DNA of 64,000 bases from assembly GCA_004380135.1 (NCBI GenBank), contig QXCR01000015.1, forward strand, positions 335,724 through 399,723, read 5' to 3'. The number at the start of each line of letters is the position of its first letter. Within the stretch, counting starts at the first letter, position 1. The notes under the pieces are model-generated. The model worked only from the letters and a program-made list of their open reading frames with translations. It was not told where the DNA came from and made no database searches. This DNA comes from Stemphylium vesicarium (Eukaryota; Ascomycota; Dothideomycetes; Pleosporales; Pleosporaceae). Position numbers and translations under genes: made by a program. Shown here piece by piece: positions 1 through 10,760 of this stretch.

Positions 1-2093
1 AGCCGGAGTTAAATCCACTTGGCTGTCAGCATTCGCACACTGCGCAGTCAGATCAAACATCAGACAAAGCCCATTGAAACCAAAAATGGATCAACAGTGG
101 TACCGAAAGATGAATAATGGATGGCGCCGGGACGCGGCGTTGCCGTAAGTCCGCCAAACAAAGTCGAAGTCATGGCGAGGCTCGGGCGAGGCTGGGCTTG
201 AGTTTCGCTGGTAGCTGCATGCAAAAAGCTCGCTCACTCTCACACAGAAAAGCAACCCCGGACTTTGAAACCAAGGCTCCTTCCAGATCTCAAGCCACAA
301 AACCCCAAATCAAGGAAATGATAACTTGCAAAACATACAGCAACAAACCTCCATTTTACGACTCAGGACCTCTAGCGCAGTGCCGGCGCGTTTCGTTACC
401 TGACGGTTGCCAAACTGCGTGGCAGGACCTACAGTAGTGTGCCGGTCTAGCTCGCTCGCTGGCGCGCCGGACTGCCGTTGCCCAGGTGGGTGTTCAGTGC
501 TTGGTGACGTACTTTGGTAAGGGGCGGGTCGTGGTCTTCCCGTGATAGTGGGGTGGACGGTCTATTGGGAGAGGGATTTAGTCTGTACATGGTGTTGATG
601 GGATAGGATGGGGTGGGTAGATCGCGTGGCGATTGCTATTTTTTCGTCTCGCATGCCGAGCGAGGACGAACACGAGGGTTATGGAGAGCTTTGTTTTGGT
701 TGCAAGCGGAAGGTGCTTTCCTCTCGTGTTGGTGTGTGGGTAGGTAGATGGGGATAGGTATCGATGTGAGGCTGCGGCTATTGCTAACCTGATTTTAGTC
801 TGTTTGCCATCATCATGCTATGCATCTTGAGAATACGATGGTGGGGTTGCCTAGTCATCTAGCTACCCTAACTTTGGAACTACCCGCCAATTCTCTCGGT
901 TTTCCATTCCTCCTTAGTCCGCGCGCATAATGTGAATTCTCGTATCACCAGACAGGAACCCATCTTCTCAAGTGTCAGACCCGGAGGATCGGGGAAATGA
1001 GGCGGTGCGTGCCCCCATTGCGTTTTTTCCTTGCTCACCAATTTCCGAGCGTGGCTGTACAAGCTTTTGCCAATACCAACTAGACGTGGTCTTTACGCCT
1101 TTGGGATGTGCTAGCTAGGCATCGGAAGGCTTGTTTGTAATAGGCATCGTGTTAGCGTGGAGAAATACGCGGGGCCAGTATGTAGGGGATGGGGGCATTC
1201 GGGGGAACATCGTTCTTTCCAACGAGTGGGCACGAGGCTGTGGCTCAGGTTTGCTCAGCGGAGCAGATCCGTTGTCTGAAGCGTTCATCATCATCTTCTT
1301 CCCAGATTCCTCGCTCGAAACCTTCGAGGACATCAGACATGCAGTAGGTTATAGCACAGCGCAATCTGCATTGCGTTGTGACCTATGAACAGATGGACAC
1401 CAGTTGCCTTTCAGGCGACACCCCAAGCTAAATCCTTTTCTTCAATGGTATGGTGAGTCATGGTGAGCTGTGGAAAGTGAATGTAGAGTGGTATCGCAAT
1501 GTCAGTGTTTACTGGTCGTCCACTTCACGTTTCTGGCCCATGGCCCGGCACTGCTTAGAACAGTACCACGGTGCGAAATGCAAGAGCTATCGTTCGGCTT
1601 CACAGGCTCAGGTAGTTGTTGTGCCATTTCCAAGGTTCTCTTGCTTCGCATGCAGTATGGAGAGCCGCCCCTTCTCTTTCGGTTCAGGGTTCAGCAGCTG
1701 CGTCCGTTGCCCTCGTTGTCAATATCAACACTGTAATCCTTTCCAAACACCTTGTCTCCCAGCTTTGCGTTCTCTTTTTTGATCCTCCAGCGTGTGCTTG
1801 ACTTGGCTTTTGGCTCATCACTTTTTTACACGTCACTCTTTACACCCGCTCGTTGCCATCTTGCAACATCACCAATCACGGGTGCAGCGTTCTACAGCTT
1901 TCACCGGCAATTTATTGGAACCCCAGTTCTCAGCAATATATCTTTGTTTACCGCCTGCTTTTTCAGCAGTCCTCCTTCCGTTTGCGACCGAGTTCTGTTG
2001 AGCGCGGGTACTGTTCCCTGTACTCAATTCAACACACTCGATACGAGCCAGCGGCCACTCGAAATCATCTAGACTCTCTTCGCCTCGGACACG
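1..2093. other. Gene-poor stretch, no gene supported
   Basis: No open frame here shows a recognisable domain, signal peptide or convincing splice structure. The several 60-130-codon frames overlap each other on both strands and look like chance. The last 100-150 bases are probably the 5' leader of the secreted-protein gene starting at 2094. Confidence 0.5.
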
Positions 2094-2915
2094 ATGTGGG
2101 CCTGCGTCCTCTCCGCACTTCTTTTGCCAGGTTTGGTGAGATGCAGAATCTTCCCGGAATCCGAATACCTGCGAGATGCGGAAACTACGATGCTGGCAAG
2201 AGCGAGCCCAGCCTCGATACCCACTTCTGGCTCACCTGAGGTGACTTGGTCAGCCGGGCGAGAAAACGTTGAGTATGTTTCTCTTAGCACTGATATCACA
2301 TGGTCGTCACTCATGTGTCACAGGCTCCGTCAAGCACCTGCCGTCGCACCAGCCGCAGTTGCTCCCATCCACGCCCCGCCTGTCGTCATCACAACACTGC
2401 CAGTCGTAGCGCCCGCACCAGCTATTCCAGTCTCAGTCCCTGCAGTATCGGCAACAACTGCGCCTGTGCCAGCTCCAGCTCCCGTCGTCAATCTCCCGGC
2501 CGATCCTGTACCACCACCAGCCCCAGCCCCTCCGCTGAACCCAGTTGCGCCTGCGCCTGCTCCAGCACCCGCCGTCGCCGCACCCGCTCCGCCCGCCAAT
2601 GTTGCTGGAGCGGCGGGTGCCGGCGTTACACCTGTCACTGCGCCGTTCAGCAATGTGCCCTTCGTGACTGTGCAATGGGCAGAGACGTTCATCGGCGGCA
2701 CCTATTCGACCTGGTGGCCACATACCATTTCACTGGACTTCAAGCAGACTGTAATTCCACTCCCCGGAAAAGGACAAATTGGCATGGGAACGTTGACTGG
2801 CAAGACTGGGCAGACTCAGACGGTCGTAATGGGTGCTGCTCCTACAAACGGCGTAGGTGGCTGGGTCAAGGGTGTTGCTGTCGCAGCCGGTGTTGGCGTC
2901 ATGGGGATGGGCTAG
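2094..2915 (+). CDS. Pro/Ala-rich secreted protein, function unknown
   Basis: This is probably an extracellular or wall-associated protein. The N-terminus (MWACVLSALLLPGLVRC) looks like a signal peptide. A Pro/Ala/Val low-complexity stretch (about residues 65-165 of the unspliced product) follows. A more ordered C-terminal part then contains VTVQWAETF and IGMGTLTGKTGQ, a pattern I associate with uncharacterised ascomycete secreted proteins. The C-terminal residues are Gly/Ala/Val-rich and mildly hydrophobic, which could be a weak GPI signal. A likely intron lies at 2273-2323 (GTATGT...CAG). It is 51 nt long and free of stops, so both spliced (256 aa) and unspliced (273 aa) forms stay in frame. 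The first ATG with a signal-like sequence was chosen as start. No enzymatic motif is visible. Confidence 0.6.
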   Translation: MWACVLSALLLPGLVRCRIFPESEYLRDAETTMLARASPASIPTSGSPEVTWSAGRENVEYVSLSTDITWSSLMCHRLRQAPAVAPAAVAPIHAPPVVITTLPVVAPAPAIPVSVPAVSATTAPVPAPAPVVNLPADPVPPPAPAPPLNPVAPAPAPAPAVAAPAPPANVAGAAGAGVTPVTAPFSNVPFVTVQWAETFIGGTYSTWWPHTISLDFKQTVIPLPGKGQIGMGTLTGKTGQTQTVVMGAAPTNGVGGWVKGVAVAAGVGVMGMG

Positions 2916-4010
2916 TGCTGCATGTCAAAGACGTGAAGAAGATTGACGTTACGAGCGGAAGGAAGGTCCAGACTTATCTTGCCAGGTACAGCCTTGGACA
3001 CTTCAGTACATGCTTATGCCATCTGAATGACTTATGAGACACGTCTACTTTACAACAAGAGATCAGAGAGAAACAGGGACTGAAAGAAATTGAAATCCCT
3101 ATATCATCGCAGAGATTGTTCGAGTCCGAACGAAATGCGATGGTCATACTATTTCTTGCACCGTGCGTGATTACTTGCCGGCTACAGATCACACCACCAC
3201 GTTACTCCAAAGAACAGGTAATTGCCAACAAAGACAATTCTAGGTATCCCTTCTGTGATGAGATGGAATCTGTCCTCACGAATTGAGGAATGAAGTTCGC
3301 GCATGCGACGAGGCTCTTGAGTGACCCCGCACGCCGATCGAGCGTCAATCAAGCGCCAGTCAAGCATGGCAGGATAGACGACCCTTCGTTGCGCGAATGT
3401 TGCCCTGAAGAGACCTGGAGAGTCTAGAAAGAAGGGAGAAAAGCATTGACGCGATAATGGGACTATCTCTGCGTGTTGTAACGCAAGGAGACGCAGTAAG
3501 CAAGGGGTGGGGTGACCGCCCAAGACAGGTGGCGCGACCTTCACGCATCCTGCAGGCGACCGGTCTCGGTCCGACGTCTTATCGTTGACGCAGATAACGT
3601 GATGCTTCGACAGCAATTCACCGAGACCCCTGGTGACAACGTGATTGAGATCAAAGCTCTTCAGATATCTTGTTTATAAGATGAGCAGGACAGTTGGCTT
3701 TGAATTGGCTCTCCAGTAACGACAATACAGTCAGAAACACATCATCAGCGACTACCCGATAACGAAGTGCAATACCCGATTGGGAAAAAGCAACGACCGA
3801 TATCAGCAACAAACAACATAGACTGAGAAACAAGGCTTCCAGTATCTCGCTATACCAATTAGATCACAAGTGATACAGTATTCTGTGGTCTCGACAACGC
3901 ATCGCAACACACCTTGAATACCAGAGCAAGGATCCAGCAATCACCACCCAAGGAACGAACAAGGTTCTCAATCGAAACTCCAAAAACAAGAGAGGCAATC
4001 GTACAACAAG
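2916..4010. other. Intergenic, no gene supported
   Basis: This 1.1-kb stretch contains only short overlapping frames. A 144-codon frame on the minus strand (3182-3616) has no recognisable domain and an unconvincing composition. Confidence 0.5.
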
Positions 4011-4889
4011 ATGACGAGCGCGTACTACTTTGCAGCGCACTTCAACATGCATAATGCGCATGCAAGCGACACCATCGTATCTGCCTTCACATCTACCATC
4101 CCTCCATTGCTACAAACTATCCATACACTACCATTGGAGGAAACACCAGAAAGCAAAACCACACAAGTGCACCATACTCCCTCAAAAATCCAACCAATGG
4201 CTTCCCAGACGCAATCAATCTTCTTCCGGCTCCCCGCCGAACTGCGCAACCAAATCTACGACGAACTCCTCTGCTCCAACACGCCCAGCCACAAAGACCT
4301 CCTCCGATACTCGCGCGAAAGATCCCACAAAGCGCAACCCGTCTACCCATCCATTCTCGCAACCTGCAAAAGAATCCACGAAGAAGCACAGGATCTCCTC
4401 TACTCAACACACATCTTCCACGCACATCCTTCGCTGCTTACAGCCCTACCACACCTGGTATCCCCTTTACAACCGCTACTCGACGCTACGGCTATCTCGA
4501 AGATCAAGCGCTGGCAGTTGTCGCTTAGGCTGGATACCGATCCACGATTCACGGAAAGCCAGGCTACGGCTGCGTTTTCTGGGGCGGAGTATCTGGAGAT
4601 ACATGCGTGGCAGAGTATGTTTGATGGGTGTGATGATGGGGTGCTGAAGCTGTTTATGGGTGTTCGGGGCGTGAAGGTGGCCAGGGTGGTGGGGTGTGCT
4701 GAGGGGGCGTTGGCGAGGTGGTTGGAGGGTAGAATGATGATGCCGGTGGAAGAGCAAGAGCAGCAAAGGTGTTGTTGTGATGCCGGGGTTGGTGGGGATT
4801 GTGGGAAGACGGTTGGGTGTGGTGGAGCTGGGGGGATGCGTTGGTTTGGGATGGGTGAGAGGGATGCTTGGACTTTTGGGAATAGATGA
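4011..4889 (+). CDS. 2EXR (F-box-like) domain protein
   Basis: The segment FFRLPAELRNQIYDELL (about residues 71-87 from the first ATG) is the hallmark of the fungal 2EXR/F-box-like family. A CKRIHEEA-type segment and LYSTHIFHAHP follow, as is usual for these proteins. Members are numerous in Pezizomycotina and mostly uncharacterised; a role in protein-protein interaction or ubiquitin-ligase adaptors is only assumed. The frame gives 292 aa from 4011. A second ATG at 4197 (MASQTQ), just before the domain, is an equally good start and would give 230 aa. The C-terminus (after about residue 240) is Cys/Gly-rich low complexity. No intron is needed. Confidence 0.7.
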   Translation: MTSAYYFAAHFNMHNAHASDTIVSAFTSTIPPLLQTIHTLPLEETPESKTTQVHHTPSKIQPMASQTQSIFFRLPAELRNQIYDELLCSNTPSHKDLLRYSRERSHKAQPVYPSILATCKRIHEEAQDLLYSTHIFHAHPSLLTALPHLVSPLQPLLDATAISKIKRWQLSLRLDTDPRFTESQATAAFSGAEYLEIHAWQSMFDGCDDGVLKLFMGVRGVKVARVVGCAEGALARWLEGRMMMPVEEQEQQRCCCDAGVGGDCGKTVGCGGAGGMRWFGMGERDAWTFGNR

Positions 4890-5142
4890 GTGTCAAGGCT
4901 TATACGGATTGTGCAGAGTGGGGTTCTTTCTTGCAATATGTGTAGTGTCTTTCATATTTGGATGTAGAATCGGGCTTCAAGCCCATGGTATCATTGAAAT
5001 TTTCTTGCAAATAAAAACTTCCTATCTCTACACTATCGCAGTGTCCAGTATCGCGGTATGCGGCTGAAAACACACTCTCATCCCCCAAGTACTACAGTAG
5101 CCATGCGTCGCAAAGCCGTCGTGCCCCCTTCCCAAATCGCCT

Positions 5143-5841
5143 TTACCGCAATTCCTCCCTGTCTTCGGCGTCTTCCCCCTCATCAATCTTCGCACAAGGA
5201 AATGCGCACTCCATCATCCGTTCCTGACAATTCTATTAGCAAATGTCCGTTCTCTGATCACCAGGAAAGATAAAAGAACTCACCCTATTTCCCCTACTAC
5301 CACTCTCAGCCCATTCACCCACTTGACACCACGCCTCCTCTTCTACTGTCTTCTCCTCTCCACTCCCGCCAGCCACCCATCTCAGACTCTCCATATCGAA
5401 CACTAGAGCATCATCACTATCCCTCGCGCTAATAGTCAAAGCATCATCGTCCAGCAGCCCCGTGATTGAATAAGCTCGAGTGGGCGATACACGGGTGTAA
5501 GAGTTGTGTTCTTGTAGTGGTTTCCGCTCCGTGATGGAGATGGTGAGGTCATTGGAGTGGTCAGTGAGTGTGGGCAGGTAGACGTAGTCTGTCCTAGCCT
5601 CGTCCTCGTCTGATGATGTGGACGCTGAAGGGGTACTGGAGACTTGTTTGTGCCAGAGTGTGAAGGTGCACTTATTCTCTAGTGACGATGATGATGATAG
5701 TGGCGCTTGTGCGGATCGGATGGAGATGTCGCTGCGAGGTAGGATGTGGGGGTGTGGTGGCAGAGGTGGGATGGCGTGGGCGGTTGTTGAGGCTGGGAGA
5801 AGGGGGAGGAGAAAGATGGATATGAGAGCTGTGGTTTGCAT
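5143..5841 (-). CDS. Small secreted protein with four cysteines (effector-like)
   Basis: Exons are complement(5143..5223, 5284..5841), giving 212 aa. The first exon encodes a clear signal peptide (MQTTALISIFLLPLLPASTTAHA), then NKCTFTLWHKQ and a beta-rich body ending near WCQVGEWAESG. A 60-nt intron (donor GTGAGT, branch TGCTAAT, acceptor CAG) removes an apparent read-through tail and joins a 26-codon second exon containing ECAFPC before the stop. The spliced product therefore has four cysteines outside the signal peptide, which suggests two disulfides. A Cys-Thr/Lys-Phe strand near the start and C-x-F-P-C at the end are typical of a family of uncharacterised ascomycete secreted proteins. An effector role is only a guess from size, secretion and cysteines. 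Confidence 0.7.
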
Positions 5842-7738
5842 CGTGGAGACCGGCTTTGGATGCGCGATGGTTTTTAGAAGAGTAGTTGGTGAAGGGTGGG
5901 TTGACGACGCAGTCAGTCAAACAGCGATAACTTGATCTGCTGAGAGAAGAGCAAGACGAAGTGAAAAATCAACACAGAAAACGAAACGCAATATTTCAGA
6001 ACCGCAAAAACCCAATTGAACGTGAATGCCGGTACTTAAACAAACGCGTTGCCGGCATATAAAGGACCGTTCATAGGCACCCACCATATTCAACTCTTAT
6101 GCGGCAAAGCTTCCCTCCAACACGTCTCTTCGCGCCCCTAACCCCAACCCGTCCCTCACGCGTCCCCATACCTGCTATTTTTGCACCCAGATCCCCAGCA
6201 TCACATACTCGATGTGGCTCATCGGCGGTTGCATATTGCGCTTGCATATGCGGGGTTGCGGCGCGGGTATCGGGCAGAGTAACAGCGGGCGCCAAAACAG
6301 CGGGGCGGCCTTGTCAGCCTCGTGCAACGAGGACGGTGGCAGAGCCGCAAGGAACGCGGTATTGTGGGACTTTGAGGGAAGCGCAGAGATTCATTTGAGG
6401 GCGGCGTGGGTTCTGGGGATATTGGGTTGTGCTGTTTTTCTCTTTGTTTGTGTGTTGGCGAGTGGGTGAGGGGGAAATGAAGAGCGGCGTGGTGAGGGTT
6501 GCGTCGTCGGGAGAGATAGTTCATTATGGTACGGTATGAACGAGCGTATGAGTTTATTCCGTAAGATATAAGAGAACAATCTGAGTTGAGAGAGTTGAAT
6601 TCTTGTATTCTGTTCCTATGGGGTTATGTTCAGGTGCCGTTTCTCACATGATAGTATTTTGTACCCAGTACCCTGATCGTTCTTCAGAAACCTTTTGATC
6701 TTTGTTGTCGGACTTCTGTCCAAAGTAATCAAAGGTTTAATTGGTAGTGACATTTTCATAGCGGTCGTATAAAAACAGACACTGTTCGGTTTTTGTGCAT
6801 TCTCTTCCAGTACTTTACACACTCTCCCCTGCTCGCTACATCCTTCTGCAGCCTACTCACCCCTGATGATAGGTCCTATAGCTCTTAAGTGTAAATGGAA
6901 TGGAGAAGCAACGCGGGATGAAGAGTACAGAAAAACAAAAGGGCAAGGTGGAGGCATAATGAATCTTCCTCGCCTAACCACAGTCCCGTAGAGGAGCCGT
7001 TGCATACGCTTATAACGACCATACTCCCAAATTGATACCACATGACTACAACGGCCCCGATATCAATTGAATCGCAGCCACTAGAAATTGGATGTAGAGT
7101 ACCTTTACTGGATTGGTGTGGAGAGAGCTTGCGAACCACGTTCATATACATACTGGAGTACCCGAGTGGCGCAGAAGAATGAGCCAGCCAGTCAAAGCGA
7201 AACGGGCCTTAGGTGATTTATGGCAAATCATGGCCATCTTGAGCAGTGTAGTCAACAGTTAAGAACGTGCCTTCGGTCGACAACTTTACATAGGCGATAC
7301 GGGAAGGGTACCGTGATTAGCGCCCATTGCCTCCTCATTGACCTTTGGATTTTTTTGAAATGGCGTAGTGAAGGACGCCTTCGGATCTGTATCAGAACGA
7401 CAGCATCGTAAGATTCAAAATGAGGACATTCTCCACAGTATGCAGGTGTTGTGGCGTTTATCTGGAGTAGAGCGACCAACGCACGAAACGCGCAGTGGTT
7501 TCCACGATGAACAGCTATATTGATATATTCTTCCGTCAGTTACAGACTGAAAAACAAGTTTCGATAGGCTCTTAGTGACAAAGGTCGGACGAAGTTTGGG
7601 GGTCCGGGGGCAGATGAGGGAGAGAACGTAATGTCGGGATGCGGATTTTGGTAGGCGTGGGGCCGAGCGTCTTGAACTCTGACGTTGATCGCACAGCCGT
7701 CGTTCATCTTCATTTCACACCCAAACTTCGCTGTCGCA
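5842..7738. other. Intergenic, no gene supported
   Basis: Almost 1.9 kb without a convincing gene. A TATA-like GCATATAAAGG lies at about 6056. Frames of 85-100 codons downstream of it (6099-6469) have no recognisable features and overlap each other. The last few hundred bases are probably the promoter and leader of the gene at 7739. Confidence 0.5.
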
Positions 7739-8941
7739 ATGCCGCGCCCAAGCCAAAATCGGCGCTCAAGCGCGGCCGCGAACCGAAAATCGAGGTCAAC
7801 CAAGCCAGAAAAGCCACCCCCGATCCAACACAAGAAGCGACAGAAAGCCATACATAACGCGAGGAAAGAAGCGCGCGGAGGAGGACGCGGCGGACGAGGG
7901 GGACGCGGAGGTCGAGGGGGACGCGGCGGCCGTGGAGAATATGCCGGCGGTCGATTTTCGCAGAACCGAAAGAATCGCAAAGACGAGGCAGGGCAAGACT
8001 ATATTCCCCTGTCTGGTGCAAATAGTTTCGAGGTGTTTCATCGACCAGGGCCGAACTTTGACTTGGAAGATTTGGAAGAAGGAGAGCTCAGCGCAGACAG
8101 CGAGACAGACTCGGATGAGCTGAGCGACGAGGATATGGAGGACGCCGAAGACATATCCATCAACATTGAAGAGTCGCTGCCGGCGACCAGCGGGCAAAGA
8201 GCTCCAAGAGCAACAATCATGTACAGCCGTAGAGCTGCGGTTGTATGCTACAGGGCAATACATGAAGCTGGGTTCCCACTCCTTCAGGCCACACATCGCA
8301 CACCTTACGGCTTCTTCCAGGAAGATGCTTCACCCGACTCCGGCGCACAAATCTCCATTACGCCGTCCACAGTATCTCGCCAACCGAGCGTCAGCAGTGC
8401 TACGAGCCATGAACATGTTAGTGCGGAGGAGGTGGTCACGGCGGACAGGACCGGAGAATACAATCCTGCGCGCGATTACGTCTTCAATTGGGGAGCACAC
8501 AGCGGCAAACGGTTTGACGAAGTGGGAGAGACGTACCTACGTACCATTGGTGGGCAGCTATACAGATATGCGGACAAACACCCTGGCCTACTTGAAGCCT
8601 TTGAATTCCACAGGCCAGGACAGGCACGCCTCGCGGCGCCACATCAGTCGAAGCCACAACCGAAAAAGACACAGGCTGGACCTTCACAAAATCAGTCACA
8701 GCCCACGACCTCCAGGCAGCCTGCGGCACGAGGACCTCGAAACCCTCCACCGCAAGCCCCGTCAGTATCAGACACATACACGTTCCATAAGGGAATACAT
8801 ATGGGAAAACGACTGCATGATGTGCCTGAGCTTTACATCAGGACTTTAGAGGGCAACCCAAAAGTCAGGGATACTTGGCCTGGTTTGACAGCAGCGTTAC
8901 AAGACTTCAATGCAAAAACTGGTAGGAAGGGCATACTCTGA
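7739..8941 (+). CDS. RGG-box protein with duplicated GKR-type C-terminal module
   Basis: This is a 400-aa, intronless, probably nucleic-acid-associated protein. After a basic N-terminus comes an RGG/GRGG box (about residues 46-70), a motif that commonly binds RNA and is arginine-methylated. An acidic Glu/Asp/Ser stretch (about 105-140) follows. The C-terminal half carries two copies of one module: residues 247-292 (FNWGAHSGKRFDEVGETYLRTI) and 347-400 (FHKGIHMGKRLHDVPELYIRTL). The pattern F-x-x-G-x-H-x-G-K-R-x-x-x-V-x-E-x-Y-x-R-T resembles the small DUF3820/exonuclease-X C-terminal type domain, but I cannot confirm this by search. The ATG at 7739 (CGCAATGCCG) was preferred over one 54 nt upstream, because the intervening codons give a hydrophobic, out-of-character peptide. 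Confidence 0.7.
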   Translation: MPRPSQNRRSSAAANRKSRSTKPEKPPPIQHKKRQKAIHNARKEARGGGRGGRGGRGGRGGRGGRGEYAGGRFSQNRKNRKDEAGQDYIPLSGANSFEVFHRPGPNFDLEDLEEGELSADSETDSDELSDEDMEDAEDISINIEESLPATSGQRAPRATIMYSRRAAVVCYRAIHEAGFPLLQATHRTPYGFFQEDASPDSGAQISITPSTVSRQPSVSSATSHEHVSAEEVVTADRTGEYNPARDYVFNWGAHSGKRFDEVGETYLRTIGGQLYRYADKHPGLLEAFEFHRPGQARLAAPHQSKPQPKKTQAGPSQNQSQPTTSRQPAARGPRNPPPQAPSVSDTYTFHKGIHMGKRLHDVPELYIRTLEGNPKVRDTWPGLTAALQDFNAKTGRKGIL

Positions 8942-9199
8942 TTGTACAATAGCTACCATCACGCCGATGCGACTTCCTCAAGCGTTTGTTGGTGGCCCAA
9001 GCGGCACTTTTGGGACTCACCTTCTCACCCATGCGACGCGCACCTTCCTACAAATTGCTTCGTCTTACAACTCTGCTTCAATCACTTTGCAAAGATTTGC
9101 TTATCGAATCGGCCACTATTGAAGCGTCTCTACTCACACTTTCCCACCCACTGCACCACATACGCCTTGCGCCTTTACCGCACCTCACTTCTCTACGCT

Positions 9200-10102
9200 A
9201 TGGCTCGCACCAAACCCAGGCCGGCGTCAAAGAGGAACGCGCAAGAAGCTCCGGAATCAATCCTACCTCCCTCGCAACCCTTGCTCAAGCGACAGAAGAC
9301 AACCACCCAGCCTGAGGAGGAGATCGCAGACGACACCACAGCGAACGACGACATACGACACTTGTTTCCGAAGCGAAAGGTCGAGAGCCCTCCCAAGCCC
9401 TCTCATACCAAGTCCCTTCCAAGCTCGACATCTGAAGTCATCGACTTGACGATAGACGAAGTATGGCACGAAGTTTTCGGTGGCCAGGCATGGATGTCGA
9501 AGAATTTTCCGGATGTAGCTAAAGAGCAAGCTGAAGAGCGACGTCGTAAAAGGGATACTCTACGCAGCAAGATGCCAAGATCGTTTCCTGTGCCAGCGCA
9601 TGAGCTTCATTTCGACATCGACGCAATAGATGAAGAAGGGGAACAAAACTGGGCAGTACCGAAGCAGCTTTCAGATCGCATCCGCGCCCACGCTCAGAAA
9701 GAAGAACAAAGGAGCAGAGAAAAACAGCTCAAAAAGCAGAAACAGAAACAAGAGAAGCAGAAACAGAAGCAAGAGAGGCAGAAACGGAAGCAAGAGAAAA
9801 GGGCAGTTGCAGCAGCCAACTCAACAGTGGCAACCAAGTCCGAGGCTTCATCCATCATGTTCACCATCCCCGAAGCCATCGCCACGCTCAAAAAGCGTTC
9901 GTCTGCGCGGAACATGGCCTACGATCTTCCGACTGGCGCAAACCTGTCTTATCCCGTCAAGAGATCCTACCATTTGGGTGCGATAGGCCGCTACGGCGCC
10001 ACCCCTGCGATTTACCAGCTTCCTTACCGCGCACCTCCTTTTGCTAAGAGCAAACCAAGGTCATACAACACCTGGTCGGACTACAAGAAGGCGACCGATT
10101 AA
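9200..10102 (+). CDS. Hypothetical nuclear-type protein with SUMO-interacting motif and K/Q coiled coil
   Basis: A 300-aa intronless protein with no catalytic domain I recognise. Residues 79-87 (EVIDLTIDE) match the consensus hydrophobic SUMO-interacting motif followed by acidic residues. Several basic clusters (KRQK, PKRK) could be nuclear localisation signals. Residues about 175-205 are an almost pure Lys/Gln/Glu/Arg repeat made of tandem cagaaacagaag-like units, predicted as a single charged helix. A conserved-looking C-terminus follows, with RNMAYDLPTG and YNTWSDYKKATD. The same frame is open back to 8942, but that part is Cys/Leu/His-rich and unlike the rest. The ATG at 9200 (MARTKPRPASKR) is therefore the likely start. 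It lies 258 bp after the RGG-box gene on the same strand. Confidence 0.6.
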   Translation: MARTKPRPASKRNAQEAPESILPPSQPLLKRQKTTTQPEEEIADDTTANDDIRHLFPKRKVESPPKPSHTKSLPSSTSEVIDLTIDEVWHEVFGGQAWMSKNFPDVAKEQAEERRRKRDTLRSKMPRSFPVPAHELHFDIDAIDEEGEQNWAVPKQLSDRIRAHAQKEEQRSREKQLKKQKQKQEKQKQKQERQKRKQEKRAVAAANSTVATKSEASSIMFTIPEAIATLKKRSSARNMAYDLPTGANLSYPVKRSYHLGAIGRYGATPAIYQLPYRAPPFAKSKPRSYNTWSDYKKATD

Positions 10103-10760
10103 GCGTTCTGGGCCCTGGTCTGGTCACGTACGGGCTCATAGCACTGCACCTACGAATGCCAGCGGGACTGGTGTGTAGCTTTTAGAGGCAGAGCCTGATC
10201 TTTACTTTTCGATTCGCGCGTCTTATTCCGGAATGATACTTGGGCGTCGGGACTCTGGGTAAGGCTGGGTTTGCACATTTATATACTACATCGTTGCTTC
10301 GGCATACTACTCTTCACATGGAACAAAAGCTTTACGGCTAGCTGGTGCGCATGCCAGCATCGGCCTTGTAGCACATCATAGCGACATGCAAGCAACTCCA
10401 AAAAAAAATAATGCAAAATATGTCAAACATTCTCTCATGCAATGCGCTCCATCCCGTTTCATCGATCACGTCAATGTATCGTCCAGATATCGACAGTGAT
10501 ATTAACCCAAGTTTTTGATGATTTTCTCATCTCTACATGCACTCTTCATCTTCGTCCTCCTCCCATCTTTGTCATGCAATCTAAACGGGGCATTATTACC
10601 ACAAAGAGAAACGAGATACCACTGTCTGATCCACTGCTCCCCTCAAACGCCGTGGCGCTATGCAACAACAGAAATTCGCGCGATGAGAAAACCCCCTTTA
10701 GATTAAATGCTAATCATGTGTCCACCGAGAAGAAAGGGAAAATTCAAAATCTGTCCATGT
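10103..10760. other. Convergent intergenic region (3' UTRs)
   Basis: This spacer separates the tail ends of the plus-strand gene ending at 10102 and the minus-strand antiporter gene ending at 10761. It is AT-richer than the genes, with an A-run near 10400, and holds no supported gene. Confidence 0.6.

Noticed and set aside
1131..2239. Series of overlapping plus-strand frames of 70-128 codons
   Set aside because: They overlap in different frames, lack domains or signal peptides, and precede the real secreted-protein gene like an untranslated region.
3182..3616. 144-codon minus-strand frame
   Set aside because: No recognisable motif; composition resembles random translation, and no splice structure extends it.
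6099..6469. Plus-strand frames of 85-100 codons behind a TATA-like sequence
   Set aside because: Two frames overlap, neither has a recognisable feature, and similar frames exist on the opposite strand.
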